The notes: generated from the sequence alone by a model not told the origin. 64,000 nucleotides of DNA from JACCZX01 sp963807155 (GCA_963807155.1 CAWEAZ010000023.1:62001-126000); one strand, 5' to 3'. Positions 18,968 to 28,852 are shown, counted from the first letter of the stretch. Numbers and translations: made by a program.

Positions 18968-19495
18968 ATGAAGATATCCGCCTGGACCGTGCGACGCCTG
19001 CATGCGCTCGACGACGCGCAGATCGACGAACTCGCCGGCGTATTGATCGACTGCGTTGACGGCGGTGCGTCGGTGAGTTTCATGCGTCCCCTGCCGCACG
19101 TGCGCGCTGTCGCGTTCTGGCGTGGTGTCGCACAGGGCGTCGCCGCGGGCGAGCGCGCGCTGCTGGTTGCCGAAGATGCAGTTGGCATTTGCGGCACCGT
19201 GCACCTCGTTCTTAGCCAGCCCGAGAATCAACCGCACCGCGCCGAGCTGTCGAAGATGCTGGTGCATCGACGCGCCCGCTGCCAAGGTGTCGGAGCAGCG
19301 CTATTGCAAGCTGCCGAAGACACAGCGCGCGAATGCCGCAAGTCGCTACTGGTGCTCGACACCGCGAGTGACGAAGCCGAGCGCCTGTACGAGCGTCAGG
19401 GCTGGATGCGTGTGGGTGTGATTCCAGGGTATGCGCTGCTGCCCGAGGGTGGGCTCTGCTCCACTACGCTGTACTACCGCAATCTCAGCGCCTAG
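18968..19495 (+). CDS. GNAT family N-acetyltransferase
   Basis: Protein of about 175 residues with the acetyl-CoA-binding motif A in SKMLVHRRARCQGVGAALLQ (R/Q-x-x-G-x-A pattern) and motif B in LYERQGWMRVGVIPGYALL. The family acetylates amines of small molecules, antibiotics or proteins; no substrate is indicated. The ATG at 18968 is preferred to a GTG at 18947, but neither has a good ribosome-binding site. Confidence 0.85.
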   Translation: MKISAWTVRRLHALDDAQIDELAGVLIDCVDGGASVSFMRPLPHVRAVAFWRGVAQGVAAGERALLVAEDAVGICGTVHLVLSQPENQPHRAELSKMLVHRRARCQGVGAALLQAAEDTARECRKSLLVLDTASDEAERLYERQGWMRVGVIPGYALLPEGGLCSTTLYYRNLSA

Positions 19496-19547
19496 CTCAG
19501 CGCAATCGCCTCGGTCCCTACGCCGTGCAACGCGTACGATTGAGCCG

Positions 19548-20426
19548 ATGTTGAAGATCGAAATTGCGGAAGTCGAGACGGCCGCCAAAGAGCTCTACGT
19601 GCGGGCGCTGAAGCAGTTGCCGCCGGATATCAAGGCGGGATTCGCGCGACTGTCAGCCGCCGAGACCGACTCAACCGGACAACGCGTGCTCGGCACGATG
19701 CTGTCGAACATCGAGGTCGCGGAGCGCACTGACAACCTGCTGTGCCAGGACACCGGCATCCCAATTTATAACGTGACGATCGGCCGCGGTGTCACCGTGG
19801 ACGGCGCGCAGCTGAAGCAGGCGATTCGTCGTGGTTGTGAACGCGCTACCCGTGAGCTTCCGTTTCGCTCGTCGATTGTGCATCCGATCACGCGTGTCAA
19901 TGAGCAGACGTCGTGTGGGCCTGGAGTGCCGGTGATCCACTTCGATTTCGACGCGAGCGACGAGTTATCGATCGAAATGATTCCGAAGGGCTCTGGGTCG
20001 GAGAACAACTCGTTTCTGAAGATGGCGATTCCGGCCGACGGTGTCGATGCGATCAAGACATTCGTGATCGACTGCGTGCTGAATGCCGGAGGTAGAACTT
20101 GCCCGCCGACGATCGTCGGTGTCGGCATCGGCGGCACCGCGGATTTGTGTGTGCATCTTGCGAAGCGCGCAGCGGTGCGACCGCTGGGTTCGGCGTGCAG
20201 CGATGCCGGAAGGAGCCAGGCTCGAGGTCGCGCATTAAGTAGCGCGGTGAATTCGCTCGGCGTCGGCCCGCAAGGCCTGGGAGGAGACAGCACCGCCTTC
20301 GCGGTGCACGTCGAGCTGGCGGCCACGCATATCACGATGAATCCGGTAGCGGTGAACATGCAATGTCATTCCGCCCGGCGTGCGCGGGCGACCTTCAGTG
20401 CGCGCGGCGTCGAGTACGGGTTTTAG
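19548..20426 (+). CDS. Class I fumarate/tartrate hydro-lyase, alpha subunit
   Basis: About 292 residues matching the N-terminal (catalytic, 4Fe-4S) half of class I fumarases and the TtdA subunit of L-tartrate dehydratase. The cluster cysteines are in LLCQDTGIPIYNV, VNEQTSCGPGVPV and NAGGRTCPPTIVGVGIGG. Near 20205-20245 the sequence departs from family expectation (GRSQARGRA), but the neighbouring frame reads PEGARLEVA, so two compensating indels are likely. The paired beta subunit follows after two bases. In some organisms such pairs are fumarases and in others tartrate dehydratases; the surrounding dehydrogenases do not settle which. Confidence 0.87.
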   Translation: MLKIEIAEVETAAKELYVRALKQLPPDIKAGFARLSAAETDSTGQRVLGTMLSNIEVAERTDNLLCQDTGIPIYNVTIGRGVTVDGAQLKQAIRRGCERATRELPFRSSIVHPITRVNEQTSCGPGVPVIHFDFDASDELSIEMIPKGSGSENNSFLKMAIPADGVDAIKTFVIDCVLNAGGRTCPPTIVGVGIGGTADLCVHLAKRAAVRPLGSACSDAGRSQARGRALSSAVNSLGVGPQGLGGDSTAFAVHVELAATHITMNPVAVNMQCHSARRARATFSARGVEYGF

Positions 20427-20428
20427 CG

Positions 20429-21040
20429 ATGGCGCATTACGACCTTGCTACGCCGATCACCGAGCAGCAGGTGCGCGCGCTGCGTGTCAATGACACCGTC
20501 ACGCTGCAGAAGACGTTGTTCGGCCTGCGCGACGCGACCTTGATTCATCTGTTCGATCGCGGCCGCAAGACGCGCTTCGATCTGCATGGGCATGCAGTGA
20601 TTCACACCGCGCCGAACGTCAAGCAGGTGCCGCGCTCGAACGAGAATCCCGCCGGTTACGAGCCACTGTGCGTCGGCACGACGACGTCGGCGCGGATGGA
20701 GCGCTTCACGCGCGATCTGATGTCGGCACACGGCGTGCGCATCATCATCGGCAAGGGCGGCATGGGCGACCAAACGCTTTCGGCATTCACTGAACTGGGC
20801 GGCGCCTATCTGGCGATTGTCGGTGGCGCTGCCGCGCTCGAAACCACGTGGATCGAACGCATTGAAGATGTCGATCTTGACGACCTCAATCCCGAGTCGC
20901 TGTGGCGCTTTGCCATTCGCGACTTCGGCCCCTTGTTGGTCGCAATGGACAGCCACGGCGCTAGCCTGTACGACACGATAGCCAGCGATGCACAGGCGCG
21001 GCGCGCGGATGTACTGCGATCACTCGGCGTAAAGGTCTGA
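20429..21040 (+). CDS. Class I fumarate/tartrate hydro-lyase, beta subunit
   Basis: Protein of 203 residues matching the C-terminal domain of class I fumarases and TtdB. Landmarks are the swivelling-domain motifs KTLFGLRDATLIHLFDRG, the GTTTSARME segment with conserved Thr/Ser/Arg, and VRIIIGKGGMGDQT. It forms an (alpha-beta) dehydratase with the preceding product. The ATG lies two bases after the alpha stop, so the two are translationally coupled. Confidence 0.88.
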   Translation: MAHYDLATPITEQQVRALRVNDTVTLQKTLFGLRDATLIHLFDRGRKTRFDLHGHAVIHTAPNVKQVPRSNENPAGYEPLCVGTTTSARMERFTRDLMSAHGVRIIIGKGGMGDQTLSAFTELGGAYLAIVGGAAALETTWIERIEDVDLDDLNPESLWRFAIRDFGPLLVAMDSHGASLYDTIASDAQARRADVLRSLGVKV

Positions 21041-21045
21041 GAAAG

Positions 21046-22774
21046 TTGACGCAGAGCCGTAGCTTGCGCAGATTGCAAACCGACATCCTGATCCTTGGGT
21101 CCGGCGGTGCTGGCTTGTTTGCCGCCTTGCATGCAAAGCAGGCGGCCCCCGAGTTGTCGGTCACCGTCTCGGTGAAAGGGCTGCTTGGAAAATGCGGATG
21201 CACGCGCATGGTTCAGGGCGGATACAACGTCGCGCTGGCGGCCGACGACTCGGTCGAGCGTCACTTCATGGACACGATCGAAGGCGGCGCGTGGCTCTCC
21301 GATCAGGACCTGGCGTGGACATTGGTGTCGACCGCGCTCGAGCGTGTGCGCGAGCTTGAGAACGAGCTCGGCTGCCTGTTCGATCGCAATCCCGACGGCA
21401 CGATTCATCAAAAGGCGTTTGCCGGACAAACATTTGATCGCACTGTTCACAAGGGGGACCTCACCGGCATCGAAATCATCAATCGGCTCGCCGAACAGGT
21501 CTGGGCTCGCGACATCGAGCGGCTCGAAGAGCATCGCGCGATCGAGCTGATCAAGACGCCGAGCGGCGATGCGATCGCTGGCGTGCTGCATATCGACATG
21601 CGCACCGGCGAGTACGTGTTCGTGCAGGCGCGCGCGGTGCTGCTCGCAACCGGCGGCGGACCGACGATGTACAAATATCACACGCCGTCAGGGGATAAGA
21701 GCTGCGATGGGTTGGCGATGGCGCTGCGCGCGGGTCTGACGTTGCGCGACATGGAGATGGTCCAGTTTCACCCCACCGGATTGCTTGCTGGAAGCGATAC
21801 GCGCATGACGGGCACCGTCTTGGAAGAAGGTTTGCGCGGCGCAGGGGGCTACCTGCTGAACGGTGCGCGTGAGCGCTTCATGCAGCAGCACGACGCGCGC
21901 GCCGAGCGTGCGACGCGCGACATCGTGTCCCGCGCGATATTCGCCGAGATGCGCAACGGCAACACAACTCCGAACGGCGGTGTCTATCTTGCGATGAATC
22001 ACTTGGGTGCCGAGCACGTGCGTGCGGCCTTCAAGGGCATGGTCGAGCGCTGCGCCGATTGCGGTTTCGATCTCGCCGGCGGCATGGTCGAAGTCGTGCC
22101 GACCGCCCACTACATGATGGGCGGCGTGCTGTTCAACGGCGACTGCAGCACATCGCTGTGCGGATTGTTCGCGGCCGGTGAAGACACTGGCGGCGTACAT
22201 GGCGCCAATCGCCTCGGCGGTAACGGCGTTGCAAACTCGACCGTGTTTGGCGGCATCGCGGGCGATTCGATGGCGGCGTGGGTACGCGCTCGAAGGCGCC
22301 TGGCGCGCGCCCGATGAAGCAGCGCTGCAGGAAGCGATCGCCATCGCCGAGAAGCCCTTCGGTCAGAAGCCCGGCAATGTCGAAGAAATTCGCGAAGCAT
22401 TGCTCGAATGCATGTGGGAAGACGTCGGCATCGTGCGCGATGCCGAGGGATTGACGCGCGCAGCCCGACGTTTGAACGAGCTCGATGATCAGCTAGACAG
22501 GATTGGAATGGCGAGCGAAGAGCGCGCGTTCAATCTGACGTGGCACGACTGGCTGAACCTGTCCAACCTGATTCTTGTCAGCCAATCGATTCAGAGCGCT
22601 GCAGCGAAGCGCGAGGAGTCGCGTGGCGCGCATTTTCGTCAGGACTTTCCGCAGCGTGGCTCTCTCGAAGATTCTTCATACGTCACCGTACGCTTCGACG
22701 GAGAGTTTCAACTCGGCGAGCAACCCGTGCGCTTTACTCGTGTAAGACCCGGCCAAACGTTGCTGACGCGATGA
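21046..22774 (+). CDS. Fumarate reductase/succinate dehydrogenase-type flavoprotein, one frameshift
   Basis: About 575 residues in the FrdA/SdhA/aspartate-oxidase family. The N-terminal FAD site is TDILILGSGGAGLFAALHA, followed by the substrate-loop HPTG (MEMVQFHPTGLLAG), the active-site arginine stretch RGAGGYLLNGARERFM, and TAHYMMGGVL. After about 22285 the C-terminal FrdA helical domain (EIREALLECMWEDVGIVRDA) continues in another frame. No iron-sulfur (FrdB) or membrane subunit is adjacent, so it may use a separate electron partner or act as an oxidase or reductase of a hydroxy or unsaturated acid. The start is a TTG at 21046. Confidence 0.85.
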
Positions 22775-23705
22775 TCGTGATCAGCGAATTCATGGATGAA
22801 TCCGCGGTCCAGTCGCTGCGCGCGGAATTCGAGGTTCTTCACGAAGCTTCGCTGGTGGACCGCCCTGCAGATTTGCACGCCGCGATGAAGCTTGCCGACG
22901 CATTGATTGTGCGCAACCGGACGCAGGTCAACGCGGCGCTGATTGCGGGTGCGCCGACGCTGAAAGTGGTGGGCAGGCTCGGTGTCGGGCTCGACAACAT
23001 CGACACCGCGGCGTGTTCAGCACGTGGCATCGAAGTGATTGCCGCGACCGGCGCCAATGCGGTGTCGGTCGCCGAATACGTTGTCACGACGGCGATGATG
23101 CTGTTGCGTGGCGTTTACGGCTCATCGGCTGAAGTCGCTGCGGGTCGTTGGCCGCGCGCGCAACTGTCGCACGGCCATGAGCTCCGCGGCAAGACACTCG
23201 GACTGATCGGGTTCGGCTCGATCGGCCGCGTCACCGCGCGGCTCGCGCACAACCTTGGCATGATGTCGTTGCGCACGATCCGATGGTTGCGGACGATGAT
23301 GCGGCATGGCGCGAACATGGTGTCGCGAGCCGAAGTCTCGAGACGCTGCTCGCCGAAGCCGATGTGGTCTCGCTGCACGTGCCGTTGATCGCGCAGACGC
23401 GCGGAATGCTGAACGCTTCGCGCATTGCGTTAATGAAGCGCGGCGCAATTGTGATCAACACAGCGCGCGGCGGCATCGTCGACGAAAGTGCGTTGATCGC
23501 CGCGTTGCGAAGCGGTGCATTGGGCGGTGCGGCGCTCGACGTGTTCGAGCACGAACCGCTCGCAGCAAGCCCTGCCTGGGCCGACGTTCCGAATCTGATT
23601 CTTACGCCGCACGTGGCGGGAGTCACGGCGGAAGCCAACGCGCGCGTCAGCGACATGATCGCGCAGCGAGTGGCCGCCTCGCTGCGCGCGATGAACAGGC
23701 GATGA
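22771..23705 (+). CDS. NAD-dependent D-2-hydroxyacid dehydrogenase (SerA/SlcC-like), one frameshift
   Basis: About 311 residues. The Rossmann motif is GKTLGLIGFGSIGRVTARL and the catalytic Arg is in INTARGGIVDESALI. The Glu and His are in LDVFEHEPL and ILTPHVAGVT. The frame changes near 23262; restoring one G in ATGGATG gives DVVAHDPMVADDDAA and joins the halves. It lacks the C-terminal ACT domain of biosynthetic SerA. The start ATG overlaps the stop of the flavoprotein gene. Together with the next gene it makes a pair of two unrelated 2-hydroxyacid dehydrogenases, as in SlcC/ComC systems that invert sulfolactate. Confidence 0.85.
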
Positions 23706-24721
23706 CTATCGTTTCGCTGCAACGTCTGGAATCGATGATTGAACGCGCGCTCACCAGCGCTGGCGCCGGTCACTCGATGGCTTCGTCGACGGCGCGCGCA
23801 TTGGTGGCGGCCGACGCGCAGGGTCTGACTTCGCACGGTGCCGCGCGCGTAACGCAATACGTTGCGCACTTGAAGAACGGCCGCGCGAACGGGAAGGCTG
23901 TTGCGCGCATCGTTCGAGAGAAACCGGCGGCATGCTTGATCGATGCGGAAAGTGGCCTCGCGTTTCCGGCGTGTGCATTGGCTGTGACTGAATCGATCAA
24001 GCGAGCGCAAACGCAAGGCATCGGATTCGCGGCGGTGACAAACAGCCATCACTTCGGTGTGGCTGCGTATCACTTGAACGCCGTGGCTGAGCAACACATG
24101 GTCGGCCTTGCATTCAGCAATTCGCCCGCTGCAATGCCGGCGTGGAAGGGGTCGCGCGCGCTTTTCGGTACCAATCCGATCGCGGCAGTGTTTCCACGCA
24201 GTGCGGCCGCACCCTTGACCATCGATCTGTCGCTATCGGAGGTCGCGCGCGGCAAGGTGATGCTCGCGGCACAGCAAGGCAAGCCGATTCCGTTGGGATG
24301 GGCACTCGATCGCGCCGGCAAACCGACGACCGACGCCAAAGCCGCACTCGACGGCATGATGCTTCCTGCAGGGGGCGTCAAGGGCGCGATGCTTGCGCTA
24401 ATCGTCGAGCTGCTTTGCACATCGCTAACCGGCGCGCACTTCGGCTACGAGGCCGATTCCTTTTTTGTCGACGTAGGTAATCAGCCGCGGCTGGGGCAGG
24501 CGTTTCTGGTCATCGATCCGGCAGCATTAGCCGGCGCAAACGTGTATCACGCGCGAGTCGAAGTATTGATCGAGGCAATGTGCGCCGATCCTGACGTGCG
24601 ATTGCCCGGAGAGCGCAGGGCGGAGCTTGCGCAACGCGCCGTTGTCGACGGAATCGAAATTCCGGATGCGTTACTCGCGACATTGACTAGGCTGGCCGAA
24701 TTGGAGCCGAGACCAGAATGA
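23702..24721 (+). CDS. Ldh/ComC-family (malate/L-sulfolactate) dehydrogenase
   Basis: Protein of 339 residues in the type-2 malate/lactate dehydrogenase fold, which is unrelated to Rossmann lactate dehydrogenases. Features are ALVAADAQGLTSHGAARVTQ, the catalytic His pair in VTNSHHFGVAAYHL, FGTNPIAAVFP, and a GVKGAMLALIVELL segment near the C-terminus. The start overlaps the previous stop (ATGA) and the stop overlaps the next start. Members oxidise malate, lactate, ureidoglycolate or sulfolactate; the pairing with a D-2-hydroxyacid dehydrogenase hints at stereo-inversion of the substrate. Confidence 0.85.
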   Translation: MTIVSLQRLESMIERALTSAGAGHSMASSTARALVAADAQGLTSHGAARVTQYVAHLKNGRANGKAVARIVREKPAACLIDAESGLAFPACALAVTESIKRAQTQGIGFAAVTNSHHFGVAAYHLNAVAEQHMVGLAFSNSPAAMPAWKGSRALFGTNPIAAVFPRSAAAPLTIDLSLSEVARGKVMLAAQQGKPIPLGWALDRAGKPTTDAKAALDGMMLPAGGVKGAMLALIVELLCTSLTGAHFGYEADSFFVDVGNQPRLGQAFLVIDPAALAGANVYHARVEVLIEAMCADPDVRLPGERRAELAQRAVVDGIEIPDALLATLTRLAELEPRPE

Positions 24722-25074
24722 AGTGCATCATCATGCTGGCGCACGGGTCGCGCGACGCGCAATGGATCACTCCGTTCGAGCAGATTCGCGCGGCGGTAGA
24801 GCGTCGCAGGCCCGAGTGTGCTGTTGCGCTGGCCTACCTGGAACATTCGACGCCTGACTTCATGGGCGCCGTTGACGATCTCGTTGTGCGCGGAGCAACG
24901 TTTATCAATGTCGTGCCGTTGTTTCTCGGCCCCGGTGGTCACGTCCGTGACGACGTACCGCAGATGATCGAGCGCGCGACCGTCAAGCACCCGCGCTTGA
25001 AGTTCGACCTCAAGCCGTTTATCGGTGACGATCGCTCCGTGCTCGATGCGATCGCCGCTTACGCGGCGTCGTGA
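24718..25074 (+). CDS. Short CbiX-type chelatase (sirohydrochlorin cobalt/ferrochelatase)
   Basis: Protein of 118 residues, the length of single-domain CbiX(S). The metal-binding His is in IIMLAHGSRD and the second is in VVPLFLGPGGHVRDDVPQMI. It inserts Co or Fe into sirohydrochlorin. It starts inside the stop of the Ldh gene, so it is in the same operon although its chemistry differs from the rest. The siroheme methylase CobA is encoded at 32.4-33.2 kb, so siroheme for sulfite reductase is the likely purpose. Confidence 0.87.
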   Translation: MKCIIMLAHGSRDAQWITPFEQIRAAVERRRPECAVALAYLEHSTPDFMGAVDDLVVRGATFINVVPLFLGPGGHVRDDVPQMIERATVKHPRLKFDLKPFIGDDRSVLDAIAAYAAS

Positions 25075-25098
25075 CTCTGCAATCGTCGATCGCAGATG

Positions 25099-26365
25099 TT
25101 ATGGGCCCGCTGCGTGTCCGCTGTCCTGTGCGACGCCATGTTCCGCAAGAGATGAACCCGCGATCACGCCGAGCTCGCACAGCCTGTCTATTTGAGCGTC
25201 GTTGAAGCCGGCTTCGCGTAACAGATGCCTCGTTGTGTTCACCCATGCGCGGCGCCGCGCGCTGCGGAAGTTTGACTCCAGCCACTCGGATCGGGCTTGC
25301 AATCATCCGCGCGGTATCGCCGTTCGGATACGCGTAGCCGAGCACGCTGCTGCGCTCGTGCACGTAGGGGTTCTCGAGTGCCTGCGCAATGTCGTAGACA
25401 GGAGAAACCGGAACCTTGCCCGATAGCCGCTTGATCCACGTGTCGGTCGGCTGCTTCATCAGCGCGCCATCGAGCAATTGCGTGACTCGATCACGATTTT
25501 TCAGCCGTGCCGAGAACACCGCGAGCTCCGGGTCGTCGATCCATTCGGGGTGCCCAAGCTCGCGCGCCAAGATCGGCCAGAACTTTTCCTTGTTGCACAT
25601 GATGAAGAGCCATCCGTCCTGCGTGCGATACAACTGACTCGGCACGAGGCTCGGGTGCCCGCTGCGCGCAGTACGTCCGGTCACGGTGCCGGCGTTCAGA
25701 TACCAGGTGCCCGGATAGTTCAGGTTATGCAGCGCGACGTCGAACAGCGAGGTATCGATGTCCATGCCGCTGCCGCTTTCGCGCGCCTTCGTAACACCGG
25801 CGAGTAAGCCGAAAGCTGCGGCTAGACCTGTCATCAGATCGACGATTGACAGGCCGTAGCGTGTCGGCGGGCCATCGGGCTCGCCAGTCAATGTCAGGTG
25901 GCCCGTTTCGGCTTGCATCAAATAGTCGTAGCCCGGCCACGCAGTCCGCGAACCCTCTCGGCCATAAGCCGACAGATGCGCGCAGACGATGCGCGGATTG
26001 AACTGCTTCAGCTTGTCGTACGTGAGGCCGAGCTTTACCGGCAAATCGCCGCGCAAGTTGTCGAGCACCGCGTCGGCCTTGGCGACCAGCTTTTGAAATA
26101 CGGCTTTGCCCTCGGGATGCTTCAAGTCGAGCGTCAGGCTTTTCTTGTTGCGGTTAAAGGTTTGGAAGAAGTGGCTGTCTTCCACGCCAAAGAAGTGCGG
26201 TCCAACGTGGCGGCCCACATCGCCGCCGTCTTTGTGATTCTCGATCTTGATGATTTCGGCGCCGAGGTCGGCAAGATACGACGTGCCGAATGGTCCGGCG
26301 CCGTATTGCTCGACCGCGAGCACGCGCAGGCCGGACAGTGGAAGTTTCGAATCGGTCTTTGTCAT
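25099..26365 (-). CDS. CaiB/BaiF family (class III) CoA-transferase, one frameshift
   Basis: About 422 residues. It starts with LSGLRVLAVEQYGAGPFG and TSYLADLGAEIIKIENHKDG. NPRIVCAHLSAYGREG follows, then PGYDYLMQAETGHLTLTGEP, which includes the catalytic Asp region, and IVDLMTGLAAAFGLLAG. The frame changes near 25240; the true end is TRHLLREAGFNDAQIDRLCE and stops at 25099. These enzymes transfer CoA between carboxylic acids, commonly succinyl-CoA to a dicarboxylate. It is five bases downstream of the MmgE/PrpD gene in the GntR-linked operon. Confidence 0.88.
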
Positions 26366-26370
26366 CTCGT

Positions 26371-27801
26371 TCAATCCGTTGGGTCCTGCGCTAGTAGCGA
26401 TTCGAGCGCTTGCACGTTCGCGAGCTTGTCGAGCGCCAGTACCTGATCGCACACCGCTTGTGCGTGGCTGCGTGAAAAGTAGAGCGTGGCGTTATCGAAG
26501 AATTTCTCGCGCACCTCTTCATTCGACAACGGCCGCTCGGCATGGCCACGGTTAATGGGCTCTCGATGTCGCAAAGTGCTGCCATCGTCGAGCGTGACTC
26601 TGACCTCGCCGGTGTAGTGGCGCGGAAAGGTCGAACCGGTGTCTTCGAGGTAGTCGATGCGATCCATCAACGCGAGCGCGGCGGGATCTCCGAACGCTTC
26701 CGGCGTCAGCTCCTTCAAGCCGAGCTTGCCGCGCAATAGTCCGCTCGCAACGGCGTAGACCAGGCTGAACTTGGCGTCGTAATCGCTGGTTGGCCGCCGC
26801 TTGTTGGCGACGGGCTCGCAGACCGATTGCACGACTCCTGCCGGCACGTGCACTTCGACCTTACGAATTCGCGAGGCATCGACACCCTGGCGATGCAGAG
26901 CAATCGCCGCGTCGGCACTGGCGTGCACAAAGTGGCACATCGGGAACGGCTTGATGGCGACGTTCTCGACTTCCCACTGCGTAGCCGAACCGTCGGTCTT
27001 GACTCCCGCGGTAGCAAGCGATAAATCGATGCGCTCGTGCTCGGCTTCGCCCAGATAGCAGCGGTAAAAACCGTAGCGCCCCTCGTAGGGTGCCTGCGGT
27101 GCCTTGATTCCATTGGCGGCGAACGTCGCGGCGGTGATCGCAGCCTGCGCGGCCCAACCGGGATGCATGCGCTTGGTCCACGCGCCGTCTTCGATGAACT
27201 GCAGGCTGCCGCTTGCCATCGACAGCGCAATGCCCTGCGCATGTACGAGCCCGGCATCGTCGAGGCCGAGCAATCGGCCGGCTGCCAGCGTGCTGGCGAA
27301 TGCACCGACCACACCGGTCGGGTGAAATCCGTGTGCATGCAACCCACCCCGCATTGCGGTCGAAATGCGAGCGCCGGCTTCTACCGCAGCGATATAAGCA
27401 GCCAGCATCTCGGCGCCGGTAGCGCTGCGCTGGCCGGCCATTGCGAACACGGTTGGCAACACGCTGACGGTCAAATGAATAATGCCGGTCATGTGCGTGT
27501 CGTCGTAATCCAGCCCATGGCACAGCACGCCGTTCAGAAGCGCTGCGTCGCGTTGCGGAAGTCGACGCGCAAATCCAATCACGGCGCGCTCGCCCTGTCC
27601 TTCCGACAATGCGTGCGTGGCCTGGGAGAAGTGCGAGGCGAACTGCTCTTTGCGGGCGGCCAATGCACAACCGATTGCATCGAGCATCAGATGACGTGCC
27701 CTGAGGCTCACGGCCGCGGGCACCTGGTCAAGGCGCATGCGGCTGACGAAGCCCGACAGCGTGCGAGCGATCGTGTCGGCGGGTGCAAGCATGCTTTCCA
27801 T
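26371..27801 (-). CDS. MmgE/PrpD family protein
   Basis: Protein of 476 residues. Family motifs include LLNGVLCHGLDYDDTHMTG, HAHGFHPTGVVGAFASTLAA and RMHPGWAAQAAITAATFA. The family contains 2-methylcitrate dehydratase and cis-aconitate decarboxylase, but most members have no proven reaction. The ATG at 27801 overlaps the stop of the upstream Bug gene (TAATG), so it is the second gene of the operon Bug-MmgE-CaiB. The neighbours suggest a substrate that is a branched tricarboxylate or dicarboxylate. Confidence 0.87.
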   Translation of the reverse strand: MESMLAPADTIARTLSGFVSRMRLDQVPAAVSLRARHLMLDAIGCALAARKEQFASHFSQATHALSEGQGERAVIGFARRLPQRDAALLNGVLCHGLDYDDTHMTGIIHLTVSVLPTVFAMAGQRSATGAEMLAAYIAAVEAGARISTAMRGGLHAHGFHPTGVVGAFASTLAAGRLLGLDDAGLVHAQGIALSMASGSLQFIEDGAWTKRMHPGWAAQAAITAATFAANGIKAPQAPYEGRYGFYRCYLGEAEHERIDLSLATAGVKTDGSATQWEVENVAIKPFPMCHFVHASADAAIALHRQGVDASRIRKVEVHVPAGVVQSVCEPVANKRRPTSDYDAKFSLVYAVASGLLRGKLGLKELTPEAFGDPAALALMDRIDYLEDTGSTFPRHYTGEVRVTLDDGSTLRHREPINRGHAERPLSNEEVREKFFDNATLYFSRSHAQAVCDQVLALDKLANVQALESLLAQDPTD

Positions 27802-28794
27802 TACTCGACCTTTGCGCCGGAGTCCTTGACCACCTTGGTCCATTTGGCAAGCTCGCTCTTGATGAAGGCACCGAGCTCTTCCGAGGTCATCTGCATCGGC
27901 TCGACGCCCTGGCCTACGAACTGGTCGCGAATCTCTTTGCTGTTAAGTGCCTTGTTCACTTCGGTATTGAGCTTCGCAACAATCGGTGCCGGCGTATTCG
28001 CAGGAGCCATGATCGCGATCCAGGGCACGCCGCTAAAGCCGGGGTAGCCGAGTTCCGCGACGGTTGGGATATCGGGTGCAGTGGTCAGGCGTTTGGAGCT
28101 GCTGACCGCGAGTGCGCGCAGCTTGCCCTGTTTGATGAATGGAAGAACGGCGACCGAAGTTTCGAACATCACGTTCACCTGGCCACCGATCAAATCCGTC
28201 AGCGCCGGAGGACCGCCCTTGTACGGAATGTGTGTCATGTCGACGCCGGCAGCGCCACGGAACATTTCCATCACCAAATGGTTGGTGACGCCGCTGCCGC
28301 CGGAGGCATAGTTGACCGCCTTCGGTTTTGCCTTGGCAGCTGCAACCAGCTCTTTAAGGTTCGTCGCCGGGAAGGATGGGTTCGTCACCAACACCAGCGG
28401 CACGATCGCGATCCCTGCGACCGGCGCGAAATCCTTGATCGGGTCGTAGGGTAGCTTCGAGTACAGGCCCGGATTGACTGCCAGCGGTCCGCTAGAGCTC
28501 ACCAGCAACGTGTAGCCGTCTGGCGGGCGCAGACATCGCCGCTTGAGTCGCAATGATGCCGGCGGCGCCGGGTTTGTTTTCGACGACGAACTGCTGGCCT
28601 AGTTGCAGGCTGAGCTTCTGCGCGATGGCGCGACCCAGCGTATCGGTCGCCTGGCCCGGCGGAAAACCGATCAGCATGCGTACCGGTTTGTTCGGGTAGT
28701 CGGCTTGTGCCGCCGCTGGCATCACCGAGGCGCCGAGCCACAGCGCTGTGGCTGTGCAGACTAAGCGGCGGATCAACGTCCTGTTTGCTGTCAT
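27801..28794 (-). CDS. Bug-type tripartite tricarboxylate solute receptor, one frameshift
   Basis: Periplasmic binding protein of about 330 residues. The ATG at 28794 is preceded by TAGGAGACATGG. The signal peptide (LWLGASVMPAAAQA) leads into YPNKPVRMLIGFPPGQATDT, a typical Bug N-terminus. The frame changes near 28530, after QQFVVENKPGAAG and before PPDGYTLLVSSSG. The ligand-binding motif is MTHIPYKGGPPALTDLIGG. No TctA/TctB permease is nearby, which is usual for Bug orphans in Burkholderiales. First gene of the GntR-linked operon. Confidence 0.9.
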
Positions 28795-28813
28795 CCATGT
28801 CTCCTAGGTCTAT

Positions 28814-28852
28814 TTGTACGGACAATATAAATGGACCCAAAACGGATGTCAA
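28814..28852 (-). promoter_or_regulatory. Promoter and GntR-like operator of the Bug-MmgE-CaiB operon
   Basis: On the minus strand: TTGACA (28847-28852), 17-base spacer, TATATT (28824-28829), then the near-palindrome TTGTCCGTACAA (28814-28825) overlapping the end of the -10 box and the expected start site. The core differs by one base from the palindrome in front of the divergent CitE operon. A repressor bound here would block open complex formation. Confidence 0.65.

Noticed and set aside
19548..24721. Complete sulfolactate degradation locus (SuyAB-SlcC-ComC)
   Set aside because: The lyase subunits are class I fumarase/TtdAB type, not the altronate-dehydratase-like SuyAB; only the dehydrogenase pairing is similar.
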